Assembly (NCBI RefSeq): GCF_014649875.1
Contig: NZ_BMTW01000003.1
Coordinates: forward strand, 248,001 to 312,000
Direction: 5' to 3'
DNA length: 64,000 nt
From: Streptomyces rubiginosohelvolus
GTDB taxonomy: Bacteria > Actinomycetota > Actinomycetes > Streptomycetales > Streptomycetaceae
Position 1 is the stretch's first letter. The number at the start of each line of letters is the position of its first letter. The position numbers and the translations under genes were made by a program. Shown in pieces: positions 27,660-36,056 of the stretch. The notes below the pieces were generated by a model, which did not search any database, was not told the origin of the DNA, and saw nothing but the letters and a program-made list of their open reading frames with translations.

Positions 27660-27695
27660 GCCCTCGTCCCGACATGCGCCGCCTACGGTGGCCGC

Positions 27696-28499
27696 ATGAC
27701 GACACAGCCGCCTCCGCCCCACATCGAGCTCGACGGCCGCCCGGCCACCGAGGAGACCCTGCGGATCCCCGCCCTGTACGGCTTCGGCCACTTCACCGCA
27801 CTCCAGGTGCGGGACGGCCGGGTGCGGGGCCTGGGCCTGCACCTCGCACGGCTGGACGCCGCGAACGGGGAGCTGTTCGGCCTGCCTCTGGACGGCGACC
27901 GGGTGCGGGAGCTGATCCGGCACGCCCTGGCCGGGGCGGGGCGGCGGGACGCCTCGGTGCGGGTGAACGCCTATCTGCCGCCCGGGGCGACGCGTACGAC
28001 CCTGATGGTGACGGTCCGGGAGCCCGCCGTCATGCCGTCCGGGGCGCGGAGCCTGATGTCGGTGCCGTACGTACGCACCGCCCCGCACATCAAGCGGCCC
28101 GGCGAGTTCGGGCAGACGTACTACGGGGTGCTGGCCGGGCGGGCGGGGTTCGACGACGCGCTGCTGACCGCGCCGGGCGGTGTGGTGACCGAGGGGGCGA
28201 TCACCAACATCGGCTTCTGGGACGGGACCTCGGTGGTGTGGCCCGACGCCCCGGCGCTCACCGGCATCACGATGGCCCTGCTGGAACAGGGCCTGGAGCG
28301 GGCCGGACGGCCATCGGTCCGCCGTCCGGTGACGCTGGACGGGCCCGACGGGGTGGGCCGTTTCCCCGCCGCCTTCGTCTGCAACTCGCAGGGCGTCGCA
28401 CCGGTGCGGCGGATCGACGACACCGTGTTCCCGGTGGACGAGGAGCTGATGAAGGACCTGGGCGCGGTGTACGACAGCGCTCCGGAGGAGACCGTGTGA
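27696..28499 (+). CDS. Aminotransferase class IV family protein
   Basis: 267-aa PLP-fold type IV enzyme (BCAT/ADC-lyase family). The probable PLP lysine lies in APHIKRPGEFGQ, and the family signature Glu and Asn in VVTEGAITNIGFWDG. Substrate undefined (branched-chain or D-amino acids, or aminodeoxychorismate). It is divergent from the SoxR-regulated reductase; 74 bp separate the two starts. The SoxR site is not obviously positioned for this promoter. Confidence 0.85.
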   Translation: MTTQPPPPHIELDGRPATEETLRIPALYGFGHFTALQVRDGRVRGLGLHLARLDAANGELFGLPLDGDRVRELIRHALAGAGRRDASVRVNAYLPPGATRTTLMVTVREPAVMPSGARSLMSVPYVRTAPHIKRPGEFGQTYYGVLAGRAGFDDALLTAPGGVVTEGAITNIGFWDGTSVVWPDAPALTGITMALLEQGLERAGRPSVRRPVTLDGPDGVGRFPAAFVCNSQGVAPVRRIDDTVFPVDEELMKDLGAVYDSAPEETV

Positions 28500-28555
28500 G
28501 GCTCCCCGTACGGATAGGGGGGTGGGCGAGCCCGGCCGTGCCGGACCATGGGGAC

Positions 28556-29017
28556 ATGCAGATCCACATCGAGGCCTCGGCCCTCCCCGGCCGCGCCTGC
28601 GGCCCGGACAGCGACTTTCCCGGCTACGAGAACATCCACGTCGGCGTCCAGCGCAAGGACCGGCCGGGCGAGCTGCTCGGCCTGCACCCCGGGGACGCCC
28701 CCACCGCGTCATGGGTGCTCGACTGCGAGGCCACCGAAACGGAGGACGGGGTCGCGGTGTCGGGGCCCTACGTCCAGAACCGGCTGGGCGGGCGGTTCGT
28801 CTATCTGTCCTGGGGCACGGTGGACGACGCCGGGGTCTTCACCATGTTCCGGCGCGCGAAGCTGATGTTCAGCGACATCGATCCGGAGGTCCTCGCCGCC
28901 GCCGCGCGCTCCGGGCAGCTCACCGGGCGGCTCGGGCTCACCGACGCCAAGGGACAGCCGCTGTGCGCCCGGGTGCGTCCGCCGCAGATCGTCTGGAGCG
29001 CCACAGGCGGGGCCTGA
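28556..29017 (+). CDS. DUF5990-like hypothetical protein
   Basis: 153-aa cytoplasmic protein with the pattern MQIHIEASALPGRACG, GPYVQNRLGGRFVYLSWG and a C-terminal RPPQIVW, which I recognise as DUF5990. No catalytic residues are evident. It follows the aminotransferase after 56 bp on the same strand and is probably cotranscribed. It ends ahead of a hairpin at 29059-29100. Confidence 0.75.
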   Translation: MQIHIEASALPGRACGPDSDFPGYENIHVGVQRKDRPGELLGLHPGDAPTASWVLDCEATETEDGVAVSGPYVQNRLGGRFVYLSWGTVDDAGVFTMFRRAKLMFSDIDPEVLAAAARSGQLTGRLGLTDAKGQPLCARVRPPQIVWSATGGA

Positions 29018-29058
29018 GCACCCCCGTACGGGCCGGCCGGCCGGAGGCGGATCCGACA

Positions 29059-29100
29059 CCGCCCCCACCGGTCCAGGGGGGAGTGGGCCGGTGGGGGCGG
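29059..29100 (+). terminator. Terminator hairpin after the DUF5990 gene
   Basis: CCGCCCCCACCGGTCC (29059-29074) pairs with GGGCCGGTGGGGGCGG (29085-29100) through 16 bp with one G-T pair and a 10-nt loop. There is no T-run, as is common in Streptomyces. Confidence 0.7.
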
Positions 29101-29163
29101 GTGCCGTGGGGGGCGGGGATCCGTCCCGTGGGGGGGATGTCTTGCGTGTGCCCGGGGCCCACA

Positions 29164-29189
29164 AGGTCACACATGTGACCTACATCACA
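29164..29189. promoter_or_regulatory. Overlapping dyads: AGGTCACA repeat and Crp-like site
   Basis: AGGTCACA-CA-TGTGACCT (29164-29181) is a perfect 8-2-8 inverted repeat. Its right half is also the left half of TGTGA-CCTACA-TCACA (29174-29189), a perfect match to the classical Crp consensus. It lies 220 bp upstream of the sortase-partner gene. Confidence 0.5.
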
Positions 29190-29408
29190 CTCCACGTATG
29201 CGCCTCACCCGATCGGCACCCGGCCCGGCAGCTCGGACCGAACGGCCCAGCCACACCGCTGCGACCTGCGGTGATCCATTCCGGCAAGGGTGCCGCGCCG
29301 GTCCGTACGGGTGAAAGCTGACCCCGCGTCAGAAGGCGTGGCGGGCCGCGCCCCCGTTGGCTCGGGGACAGGACACACCCGCTCGCGCCGTCTGCCCGGA
29401 GGAACCCC

Positions 29409-29954
29409 ATGCGCAGTCCTGCCCGCCTCGTGACCGGTACCGTCGGTGCCGCGTTCACCGTCATCGCGTTCGGTCTCACCGCCGCCGCTCCGTCCGCGTA
29501 CGCGGGTGACTTCGGCCGTCTGGAGATCACCCCGGCGACCGCTCCCCCCGGCGCCACCATCACCGTGAACACCACCGCCTGCGGCAAGAAGGGCTCGGGC
29601 ATCGGTGACGCGAACGAGCTGGACGCCGGGGACTTCGAGATGCGCCCCGGCACCCACAAGGAGGTCGTGGTCGGCCAGTTCACCGTGCCGCACGACACCC
29701 GGCCCGGTGTCTACGAGATCGTCGTCTCCTGCGACAACGGCAAGGACGCGGTCGGCGACCTCAAGGTGATCGGCGGCGGCAAGCACGAGAAGCCCATCCA
29801 CGACCGCCCGTCCGGCCATGTGCGGACCGGGGTCGGCGGCAGCGTCGAACCGAACTCCACGCAGGTCGCCCTCGGCGTCGGCGTGATCGGCCTGGCCGCC
29901 GTCGGCGGACTGTGGCTGCTGCGCCGCCGCTCCGAGGGCGCCGAAGGAAGCTGA
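29409..29954 (+). CDS. Secreted wall-associated protein, probable partner of class F sortase
   Basis: 181 aa. It has a signal peptide (cleaved near APSAYAGD, about residue 34), an Ig-like beta domain with two Cys (NTTACGKK, IVVSCDNG), a His/Lys-rich stalk, and a C-terminal hydrophobic segment ending in RRRSEG. The tail mimics a cell-wall sorting signal but has no LPXTG or LAXTG; TGVGGS and EPNSTQ precede the membrane segment. The ATG follows GGAGGAA. It lies 82 bp upstream of the sortase gene. Confidence 0.75.
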   Translation: MRSPARLVTGTVGAAFTVIAFGLTAAAPSAYAGDFGRLEITPATAPPGATITVNTTACGKKGSGIGDANELDAGDFEMRPGTHKEVVVGQFTVPHDTRPGVYEIVVSCDNGKDAVGDLKVIGGGKHEKPIHDRPSGHVRTGVGGSVEPNSTQVALGVGVIGLAAVGGLWLLRRRSEGAEGS

Positions 29955-30036
29955 TCCGCCGCTTCCCCTCTGACCGGGCGGGGCGCGTCCCCGAGCGCGT
30001 CCCGCCCGTCCCGGACCACCGACCGAGGACGACGCC

Positions 30037-30669
30037 GTGTCTCCGAGCGCGCAGAAGGCCAAGGGCTGGCTGGTGGGCATCGCCGTGCTGTGCGGCATCT
30101 GGCTCATCCAGAACGGGCCCGGCGGCCAGCTGATCCCGCCGCAGCCCTCCAGCGCCCAGGCCTTCGCCGCCGGCCCCCAGCTCCAGCCCGGCTCCCCGGT
30201 CGCCGAGCCGCTGAACCCGTCCGATCCGGTCCGCATCCGCATCCCGACCATCGAGGTGGACGCGCCGATGACGCCGCTGGGGCTGGCCGCCGACGGCAGC
30301 CTCGACGTACCGCCGGACGAGGACCGCAACCTCGCGGGCTGGTACGAGGACGGCGTCCCGCCCGGCGCGAAGGGCACCGCGATCGTCGCGGGACACGTGG
30401 ACAACGCCGAGGGGCCGTCCGTCTTCTACGCCCTGGGCGCCCTGACCAAGGGGACCCGGGTCGAGGTGGACCGCCGGGACGGGCGCACGGCCGTGTTCTC
30501 GATCGACGCCATCGAGGTCTACGACAACGACGACTTCCCCGACCAGCGCGTCTACGGCGACGCGCCGCACGCCGCGCTCCGGCTGATCACCTGCGGCGGC
30601 GGGTTCTCGAAGGAGACCGGCTACCAGGGCAACGTGGTGGCGTACGCGCACCTCACGGACGTGCGCTGA
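30037..30669 (+). CDS. Class F sortase
   Basis: Membrane-anchored transpeptidase of 210 aa. It has an N-terminal anchor (GWLVGIAVLCGIWLIQ), a Pro/Ala-rich linker, then the sortase barrel with IRIPTIEVDAPM, catalytic His in IVAGHVDN and catalytic Cys in LRLITCGGGF. The final strand reads NVVAYAHLTDVR, where family members usually carry the catalytic Arg; its place here is unclear. GTG start. It should anchor the upstream protein. Confidence 0.88.
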   Translation: MSPSAQKAKGWLVGIAVLCGIWLIQNGPGGQLIPPQPSSAQAFAAGPQLQPGSPVAEPLNPSDPVRIRIPTIEVDAPMTPLGLAADGSLDVPPDEDRNLAGWYEDGVPPGAKGTAIVAGHVDNAEGPSVFYALGALTKGTRVEVDRRDGRTAVFSIDAIEVYDNDDFPDQRVYGDAPHAALRLITCGGGFSKETGYQGNVVAYAHLTDVR

Positions 30670-30681
30670 CCACCCGGGGCG

Positions 30682-31473
30682 CTACGCGTTCCACTGGTCG
30701 AAGCCGAGCTTGGCCACCAGCGAGAACACCACCGTCAGCAGCACCGCCCGGACGAAGCCGCTCCCCCGGCTCAGCGCCATCTTCGCCCCGATCATCCCGC
30801 CCGCCAGGTTGAAGACGGCCATCACGGCCGCGAGCTGCCACAGCACGGTGCCCTGGTACGCGAACATCGCCAGCGCCCCCGCGTTGGTGCACACGTTGAC
30901 GATCTTCGCGGTGGCCGACGCGGTGACCAGGTCGAGGTGGAGCACGGCGGTCAGGGCCAGCACCAGGAAGGTGCCGGTGCCCGGCCCGAACAGCCCGTCG
31001 TAGAAACCGATCCCGCCGCCGACCAGCACGATCGCCGTGATGATCCGGACCCGGGCGACCGGCCGGTCCGTGCCGTCGCCCGCCGCCGCCGTGCCGAAGG
31101 ACGGGCGCAGCATGACGAAGGCCGCGACCCCCAGCAGCACCACCATGATCACCGGGCGGAGCACCTCGCTGCTGATCCCGGCGGCGAAGAACGCCCCCGT
31201 CATCGACCCGGCGAGCGCCATCAGCCCGATCCGCACCGCAAGACCCACCCGCACCGGGGCTTTCCGCAGGAAGGTCACCGCCGCACCCGAGGTGCCCACG
31301 ATCGCGACGGCCTTGTTGGTGCCGAGGACATGGGCCGCCGGTACGTGCGGCAGGCCGAGCAGCAGCGCGGGCAGGAGCAGCAGTCCGCCGCCGCCCACCA
31401 CCGCGTCGATCCAGCCCGCGGCGGCCGCGGCGAGGCAGAGGAGGATCAGGGTCGACAGGGTTATGTCAGGCAC
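30682..31473 (-). CDS. TauE/SafE-family membrane permease
   Basis: 263-aa integral membrane protein with about eight helices and the family's repeated motif: GWIDAVVGGGGLLLLPALL with LGTNKAVAIVG in the first half, and IGFYDGLFGPGTGTFL with ASATAKIVN in the second. Relatives export sulfite or organosulfonates. GTG start. It is convergent with the sortase gene (12-bp gap) and divergent from nirB. Confidence 0.88.
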   Translation of the reverse strand: MPDITLSTLILLCLAAAAAGWIDAVVGGGGLLLLPALLLGLPHVPAAHVLGTNKAVAIVGTSGAAVTFLRKAPVRVGLAVRIGLMALAGSMTGAFFAAGISSEVLRPVIMVVLLGVAAFVMLRPSFGTAAAGDGTDRPVARVRIITAIVLVGGGIGFYDGLFGPGTGTFLVLALTAVLHLDLVTASATAKIVNVCTNAGALAMFAYQGTVLWQLAAVMAVFNLAGGMIGAKMALSRGSGFVRAVLLTVVFSLVAKLGFDQWNA

Positions 31474-31552
31474 GAACCGACCTTAGACGCCTGTCGCCCA
31501 TGCCCCCTCACCTGGTCCCTCACAGGGCCCCTGCCCGGTCGCTGAGCGCAAG

Positions 31553-31590
31553 GTTCCGCCCGGGAAACAGCCGGGATGCGGCCGGGTAAC
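31553..31590 (+). promoter_or_regulatory. GlnR-box-like array upstream of nirB
   Basis: Four pentamers sit at an exact 11-bp period: GTTCC (31553), GAAAC (31564), GATGC (31575) and GTAAC (31586). Against the consensus gTnAC-n6-GaAAc repeated twice they score 4, 5, 3 and 4 of 5. It ends 50 bp before the nirB start. nirB is a known GlnR target in S. coelicolor, as I recall. Confidence 0.6.
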
Positions 31591-31640
31591 ACCTCCCGCC
31601 CAGGCTCGGGGCATGAGGACAACCGACGGAGGCCACTGAG

Positions 31641-34268
31641 ATGCCGGAGCCCACCTTCGAGCCGCGCACCACCGCCGCCGCCTCGAACGCCACCCCGAAC
31701 GCCCAGGCGCACACCGCCGTTCCGACGATCGTGGTCGTCGGGCACGGCATGGTCGGCCAGCGGTTCCTGGAGGCCCTGGCCGAGCGCGGGCTGACCCCGG
31801 CGGCCGGCGGCGCCCGCGTCGTCGTGCTCTGCGAGGAGCCCCGGCCCGCCTACGACCGGGTGCGGCTCACCTCGTACTTCGCCGGGCGGAGCCCCGAGGA
31901 CCTCTCGCTGGTCGAGCCGGACTTCATGGCCCGGCACGGCGTCGAGCTGTACGTCGGCGACCCGGCGACGGCCGTGGACCGGGCGGGGCGGACGGTGACC
32001 GCGCGGTCCGGGGCGGTGTTCCCGTACGACACGCTGGTGCTGGCGACGGGCTCGTACCCCTTCGTGCCGCCGGTGCCGGGGAAGGACGCCCGGGGCTGCT
32101 TCGTCTACCGGACGATCGAGGACCTGCTCGCGATCGAGGAGTACGCGAGGGGCGCGGCGACCGGTGCGGTGGTCGGCGGCGGGCTGCTGGGTCTGGAGGC
32201 GGCCGGGGCGCTGAAGGGGCTCGGGCTGGCCACCCATGTCGTGGAGTTCGCGCCCCGGCTGATGCCGGTCCAGGTGGACGAGGGCGGGGGCGCGGCGCTG
32301 CTGCGGACGATCCAGGACATGGGTCTGAGCGTGCACACGGGGGTCGGTACGCAGGAGGTCACCGCGGGCGAGGACGGCGCGGTGACCGGGATGTCCCTCT
32401 CCGACGGGTCCTCGCTCGCCGTCGATCTGGTCGTCTTCTCGGCGGGCGTACGGCCCCGGGACCAGCTGGCCCGGGAGTGCGGCCTCGCGGTCGGGGAACG
32501 CGGCGGGATCGTCGTGGACGAGGAGTGCCGGACCTCCGATCCGGCGGTGTTCGCGATCGGCGAGTGCGCACTGACCGCCGACGGCCGGGTGTACGGCCTG
32601 GTCGCGCCGGGCTACGACATGGCCCGGACGGCGGCCGAGGTGATCGCGGGCGGGCGGTCCGCGTTCACGGGGGCGGACCTGTCGACGAAGCTGAAGCTGC
32701 TCGGGGTGGACGTGGCCTCGTTCGGCGACGCGCACGGGGCGGCCGAGGGCTCGCTCGACGTCGTGTACTCCGACGCCCGGGCGGGGGTCTACAAGAAGCT
32801 GGTGATCGGACCGGACGGGACCCTGCTGGGCGGGGTACTGGTCGGCGACGCGGAGCAGTACGGCACGCTGCGGCCACTGACGGGCACCGTACTGCCCGTC
32901 GCACCGGAGCAGTTGGTCCTGCCGGCCGGTTCGGGCGGCGGACCGGTGTCGCTCGGCCCCGGCGCGCTGCCGGACGAGGCGGTGATCTGCTCCTGCCACA
33001 ACGTGACCAAGGGCGCGATCTGCGAGCACACCACGCTGCCCGAGGTGAAGAAGTGCACCAAGGCCGGTACGGGCTGCGGCAGTTGCCTCAAGGTGATCGG
33101 GCAGCTGATGCCGCCGCCGGAGGATTCGGGGCTGTGCGGCTGCTTCCCGTACAGCCGCAGCGAGCTGTACGAGATCGTCCGCACCCTGGAGGTCACCTCG
33201 TTCGCCGAACTGCTCGACTCGCACGGCCGCGAGGAGGCGCGGGGCAGTGACGGCTGCGAGGTCTGCAAGCCGACGGTCGGCTCGGTCATCGCCTCGCTGG
33301 CGCCCACGGTCGGCGCGAGCGGCTATGTGCTGGACGGCGAGCAGGCGGCGCTCCAGGACACCAACGACCACTTCCTCGCCAACCTCCAGCGCAACGGGTC
33401 CTATTCGATCGTGCCGCGCATCCCGGGCGGTGAGATCACCCCGGAGAAGCTCATCGTCATCGGTGAAGTGGCCCGCGACTTCGGCCTCTACACGAAGATC
33501 ACCGGCGGCCAGCGCATCGACCTCTTCGGCGCCCGGGTGGACCAACTGCCGCTGATCTGGACCCGCCTGGTCGACGCGGGCTTCGAGTCCGGGCACGCGT
33601 ACGGGAAATCGCTGCGCACGGTCAAGTCCTGTGTGGGGCAGACCTGGTGCCGCTACGGCGTGCAGGACTCGGTGAAGATGGCGATCGATCTGGAGCTGCG
33701 CTACCGGGGCCTGCGCTCCCCGCACAAGCTGAAGTCGGCGGTCTCCGGCTGCGCCCGCGAGTGCGCGGAGGCCCGGGGCAAGGACTTCGGGATCATCGCG
33801 ACCGCCCAGGGCTGGAATCTGTACGTCGGCGGCAACGGCGGAGCCACCCCGCGCCACGCGGACCTGCTGGCCCAGGACCTCTCCGACGCCGAACTGGTGC
33901 GGCTGATCGACCGGTTCCTGATGTTCTACATCCGCACCGCCGACCGCCTGGAGCGCACCTCCGCGTGGCTGGAGCGGATCGACGGCGGCCTGGACCACGT
34001 CCGGGACGTGGTCGTCCACGACTCGCTGGGGCTCTGCGAGGAGCTGGAGCGGCTGATGGCCGACCATGTCGCGGGCTACCGCGACGAGTGGGCGGAGACC
34101 ATCAACGACCCGGAGCGGCTGCGCCGGTTCGTCACCTTCGTCAACGCCCCCGACGCCCCCGACCCCTCGGTGAGGTTCGTTCCGGAGAGGGACCAGATCA
34201 AGCCGGATCTGGAACTGCTCGCGGGACCCGTCCTCGCCGTCCGCACCCTCGAAGGGACCGCATCCTGA
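31641..34268 (+). CDS. nirB: Assimilatory nitrite reductase, large subunit
   Basis: NAD(P)H-dependent siroheme nitrite reductase, 875 aa, reducing nitrite to ammonium. An N-terminal FAD/NAD module (VVVGHGMVGQRFLE, GGGLLGLEAAGAL) is followed by a BFD-type [2Fe-2S] region (CSCHNVTKGAIC, CTKAGTGCGSC, about 450-490). The siroheme/[4Fe-4S] half has Cys near 664, 670, 704 and 708 (CVGQTWC, CAREC). About 25 residues precede the FAD loop. It overlaps nirD by one base. A GlnR-like array suggests nitrogen control. Confidence 0.97.
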   Translation: MPEPTFEPRTTAAASNATPNAQAHTAVPTIVVVGHGMVGQRFLEALAERGLTPAAGGARVVVLCEEPRPAYDRVRLTSYFAGRSPEDLSLVEPDFMARHGVELYVGDPATAVDRAGRTVTARSGAVFPYDTLVLATGSYPFVPPVPGKDARGCFVYRTIEDLLAIEEYARGAATGAVVGGGLLGLEAAGALKGLGLATHVVEFAPRLMPVQVDEGGGAALLRTIQDMGLSVHTGVGTQEVTAGEDGAVTGMSLSDGSSLAVDLVVFSAGVRPRDQLARECGLAVGERGGIVVDEECRTSDPAVFAIGECALTADGRVYGLVAPGYDMARTAAEVIAGGRSAFTGADLSTKLKLLGVDVASFGDAHGAAEGSLDVVYSDARAGVYKKLVIGPDGTLLGGVLVGDAEQYGTLRPLTGTVLPVAPEQLVLPAGSGGGPVSLGPGALPDEAVICSCHNVTKGAICEHTTLPEVKKCTKAGTGCGSCLKVIGQLMPPPEDSGLCGCFPYSRSELYEIVRTLEVTSFAELLDSHGREEARGSDGCEVCKPTVGSVIASLAPTVGASGYVLDGEQAALQDTNDHFLANLQRNGSYSIVPRIPGGEITPEKLIVIGEVARDFGLYTKITGGQRIDLFGARVDQLPLIWTRLVDAGFESGHAYGKSLRTVKSCVGQTWCRYGVQDSVKMAIDLELRYRGLRSPHKLKSAVSGCARECAEARGKDFGIIATAQGWNLYVGGNGGATPRHADLLAQDLSDAELVRLIDRFLMFYIRTADRLERTSAWLERIDGGLDHVRDVVVHDSLGLCEELERLMADHVAGYRDEWAETINDPERLRRFVTFVNAPDAPDPSVRFVPERDQIKPDLELLAGPVLAVRTLEGTAS

Positions 34269-34627
34269 TGGCTACGGCGACGATCACGACAGCGCGGGGC
34301 ACCGGATCCGTCCGGCTCGCCCACGGCGAGGACTGGCTGACGGTCTGCGAGCGGGGGCTGCTGATCCCCGGCCGGGGGGTGGCGGTGCTGCTGCCGGACG
34401 GGGACCAGGCGGCCGTCTTCATGGACCGGTCCGGCCAGGTGTACGCGATCGGCAACCGGGACCCGTTCACCGGGGCGTACGTCCTCTCGCGCGGGCTGCT
34501 CGGCTCGGCGGGCGGGCGGCCGTTCGTGGCCTCACCCCTGCTGAAGCAGCGCTTCGACCTGGCGACGGGGGCGTGCCTGGACGACGAGGAGGTGTCGGTG
34601 CCGGTGTTCGCCGTACGGGCGGACTGA
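34268..34627 (+). CDS. nirD: Nitrite reductase, small subunit (NirD)
   Basis: 119-aa Rieske-like small subunit of NirBD. The fold is recognisable (DWLTVCERGLLIPGRGVAVL, VYAIGNRDPFTG, SPLLKQRFDLATGACLDDEE), but the Cys-His pairs that bind a Rieske cluster are absent, as is normal for NirD. The ATG overlaps the nirB stop by one base, giving translational coupling. A hairpin follows at 34644-34677. Confidence 0.93.
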   Translation: MATATITTARGTGSVRLAHGEDWLTVCERGLLIPGRGVAVLLPDGDQAAVFMDRSGQVYAIGNRDPFTGAYVLSRGLLGSAGGRPFVASPLLKQRFDLATGACLDDEEVSVPVFAVRAD

Positions 34628-34643
34628 ACCGGACAACGGGAAA

Positions 34644-34677
34644 GGCCGGGGCGGGAGGGCGCAGCCCGGCCCCGGCC
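34644..34677 (+). terminator. Terminator hairpin after nirBD
   Basis: GGCCGGGGC (34644-34652) pairs with GCCCCGGCC (34669-34677); the loop contains a further GGGC/GCCC pairing. It lies 17 bp after the nirD stop. Confidence 0.6.
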
Positions 34678-34718
34678 CGGAAGCCGGAGGGGTGGCCTGC
34701 GCAACCCCTCCGCCGCCC

Positions 34719-34751
34719 GTTCATCTTCATTTGACGTTCCGTCAACTCTGC
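34719..34751 (+). promoter_or_regulatory. PHO-box-like repeats and TTGACG dyad upstream of phoX-like gene
   Basis: GTTCATCTTCA, TTTGACGTTCC and GTCAACTCTGC lie as consecutive 11-mers from 34719. They match the PhoP direct-repeat core GTTCACC at 6, 4 and 4 of 7. The same stretch holds a perfect dyad TTGACG-TTC-CGTCAA (34731-34745). PhoP control is inferred. Confidence 0.4.
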
Positions 34752-34823
34752 ACTCCTACAGTCCTGACGCGCGACCCGCCGGTCCGTCCGGAGCGGCGGG
34801 CCACACTCATGCGTGGAGTGATC

Positions 34824-35990
34824 GTGGAACGTCGGAACTTCTTGCGCACCGCGGTGATCGGCAGCTCGGCGGCGGCCTTCGGCGGCACCCTGTGGCGGGG
34901 CGCCGCCTTCGCCGACCCGGCCCAGCCGGCCCCCGGCCCGTACGGCACCCTCCAGGCGGCCGACGGCAACGGCATCCAGTTGCCGAGCGGCTTCACCAGC
35001 CGCGTGATCGCCCGCTCCGGGCAGACCGTGCCCGGCACCTCCTACCGCTGGCACAGCGCGCCCGACGGCGGGGCGACCTACGCCGACGGCTCGGGCTGGA
35101 TCTACGTCTCCAACGCCGAGGTGTCCCCGAGCAGCGGGGGCGGGGCGAGCGCGGTGCGGTTCAGCTCCTCGGGGACGGTGACCTCCGCGTACCGGATCCT
35201 GGGCAACACGAACAACAACTGCGCGGGCGGCGCCACCCCGTGGAAGACCTGGCTCTCCTGCGAGGAGGTCACCCGGGGGTACGTCTACGAGACCGACCCG
35301 TGGGGCGTGAACGCGGCTGTGCGGCGCCCGGCGATGGGCCGCTTCAAGCACGAGGCGGCGGCGGCCGACCCGGACCACGGCTACGTGTATCTCACCGAGG
35401 ACGAGAGCGACGGCCGCTTCTACCGCTTCCGGCCCACGGCCTGGGGGAATCTGTCGAACGGCACGTTGCAGGTGCTGGTCGCGGGTACGGGCACCTCGGG
35501 TCCGGTGACCTGGGCGAACGTACCGGATCCGGCCGCCTCCTCGACGCAGACGCGGCACCAGGTGTCCGGGGCGAAGGTGTTCAACGGCGGCGAGGGCTGC
35601 TTCTACGCGGCGGGCACCTGCTGGTTCACCACCAAGGGCGACAACCGGGTGTGGGCGTACGACGCGGCCACCTCGTCGATCTCGCTCGCCTACGACGACT
35701 CGCTGGTGACGGGCGGCTCCGCCCCGTTGACCGGGGTGGACAACGTCACCCGGTCCGGGTCCGGCGACCTCTACATCGCGGAGGACGGCGGGAACATGGA
35801 GATCTGCCTGATCACGCCGGACGACACGGTGGCCCCGTTCCTGCGGATCACCGGCCAGTCCGGTTCGGAGATCACCGGTCCCGCGTTCTCGCCGGACGGC
35901 AGCCGCCTCTACTTCTCCTCGCAGCGCGGGACGAGCGGCAGCTCGTCCGGCGGTATCACGTACGAGGTGAAGGGGCCGTTCCGCAGCTGA
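34824..35990 (+). CDS. Tat-exported PhoX-like (DUF839) protein
   Basis: 388 aa. Twin-arginine signal ERRNFLRTAVIG with hydrophobic region ending near GAAFADP, followed by a beta-propeller of the PhoX/DUF839 type (WLSCEEVTRGYVYETDP, YVYLTEDESDGRFYRF, GDLYIAEDGGNMEICL). Ca/Fe-dependent PhoX phosphatases use such acidic clusters, but this branch is often annotated only as PhoX-like. GTG 34824 is chosen because GGAG precedes it by 6 nt; ATG 34809 is the alternative. Confidence 0.8.
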   Translation: MERRNFLRTAVIGSSAAAFGGTLWRGAAFADPAQPAPGPYGTLQAADGNGIQLPSGFTSRVIARSGQTVPGTSYRWHSAPDGGATYADGSGWIYVSNAEVSPSSGGGASAVRFSSSGTVTSAYRILGNTNNNCAGGATPWKTWLSCEEVTRGYVYETDPWGVNAAVRRPAMGRFKHEAAAADPDHGYVYLTEDESDGRFYRFRPTAWGNLSNGTLQVLVAGTGTSGPVTWANVPDPAASSTQTRHQVSGAKVFNGGEGCFYAAGTCWFTTKGDNRVWAYDAATSSISLAYDDSLVTGGSAPLTGVDNVTRSGSGDLYIAEDGGNMEICLITPDDTVAPFLRITGQSGSEITGPAFSPDGSRLYFSSQRGTSGSSSGGITYEVKGPFRS

Positions 35991-36001
35991 CGCGGACGCC
36001 C

Positions 36002-36038
36002 GCGTGCGCCGGGGCTCCCCCGTGCCCCCGGCGCACGC
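36002..36038. terminator. Bidirectional terminator hairpin
   Basis: GCGTGCGCCGGGG (36002-36014) and CCCCGGCGCACGC (36026-36038) form a perfect 13-bp stem with an 11-nt loop between convergent genes. Confidence 0.8.
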
Positions 36039-36056
36039 CCTCGCGGGTCGGGCGGC

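Larger units (their letters stand above)
29018..29408 (+). other. 391-bp leader of the sortase locus
   Basis: Contains the upstream terminator (29059-29100), an overlapping pair of dyad elements (29164-29189) and about 220 bp of further leader with no gene. A long 5'-UTR is possible; no known riboswitch could be recognised. Confidence 0.5.

Noticed and set aside
29200..29400. Possible riboswitch in the long leader before the sortase-partner gene
   Set aside because: I looked for conserved cores of known classes (c-di-AMP, cobalamin, SAM) and found no convincing match by eye; a covariance-model search would decide.
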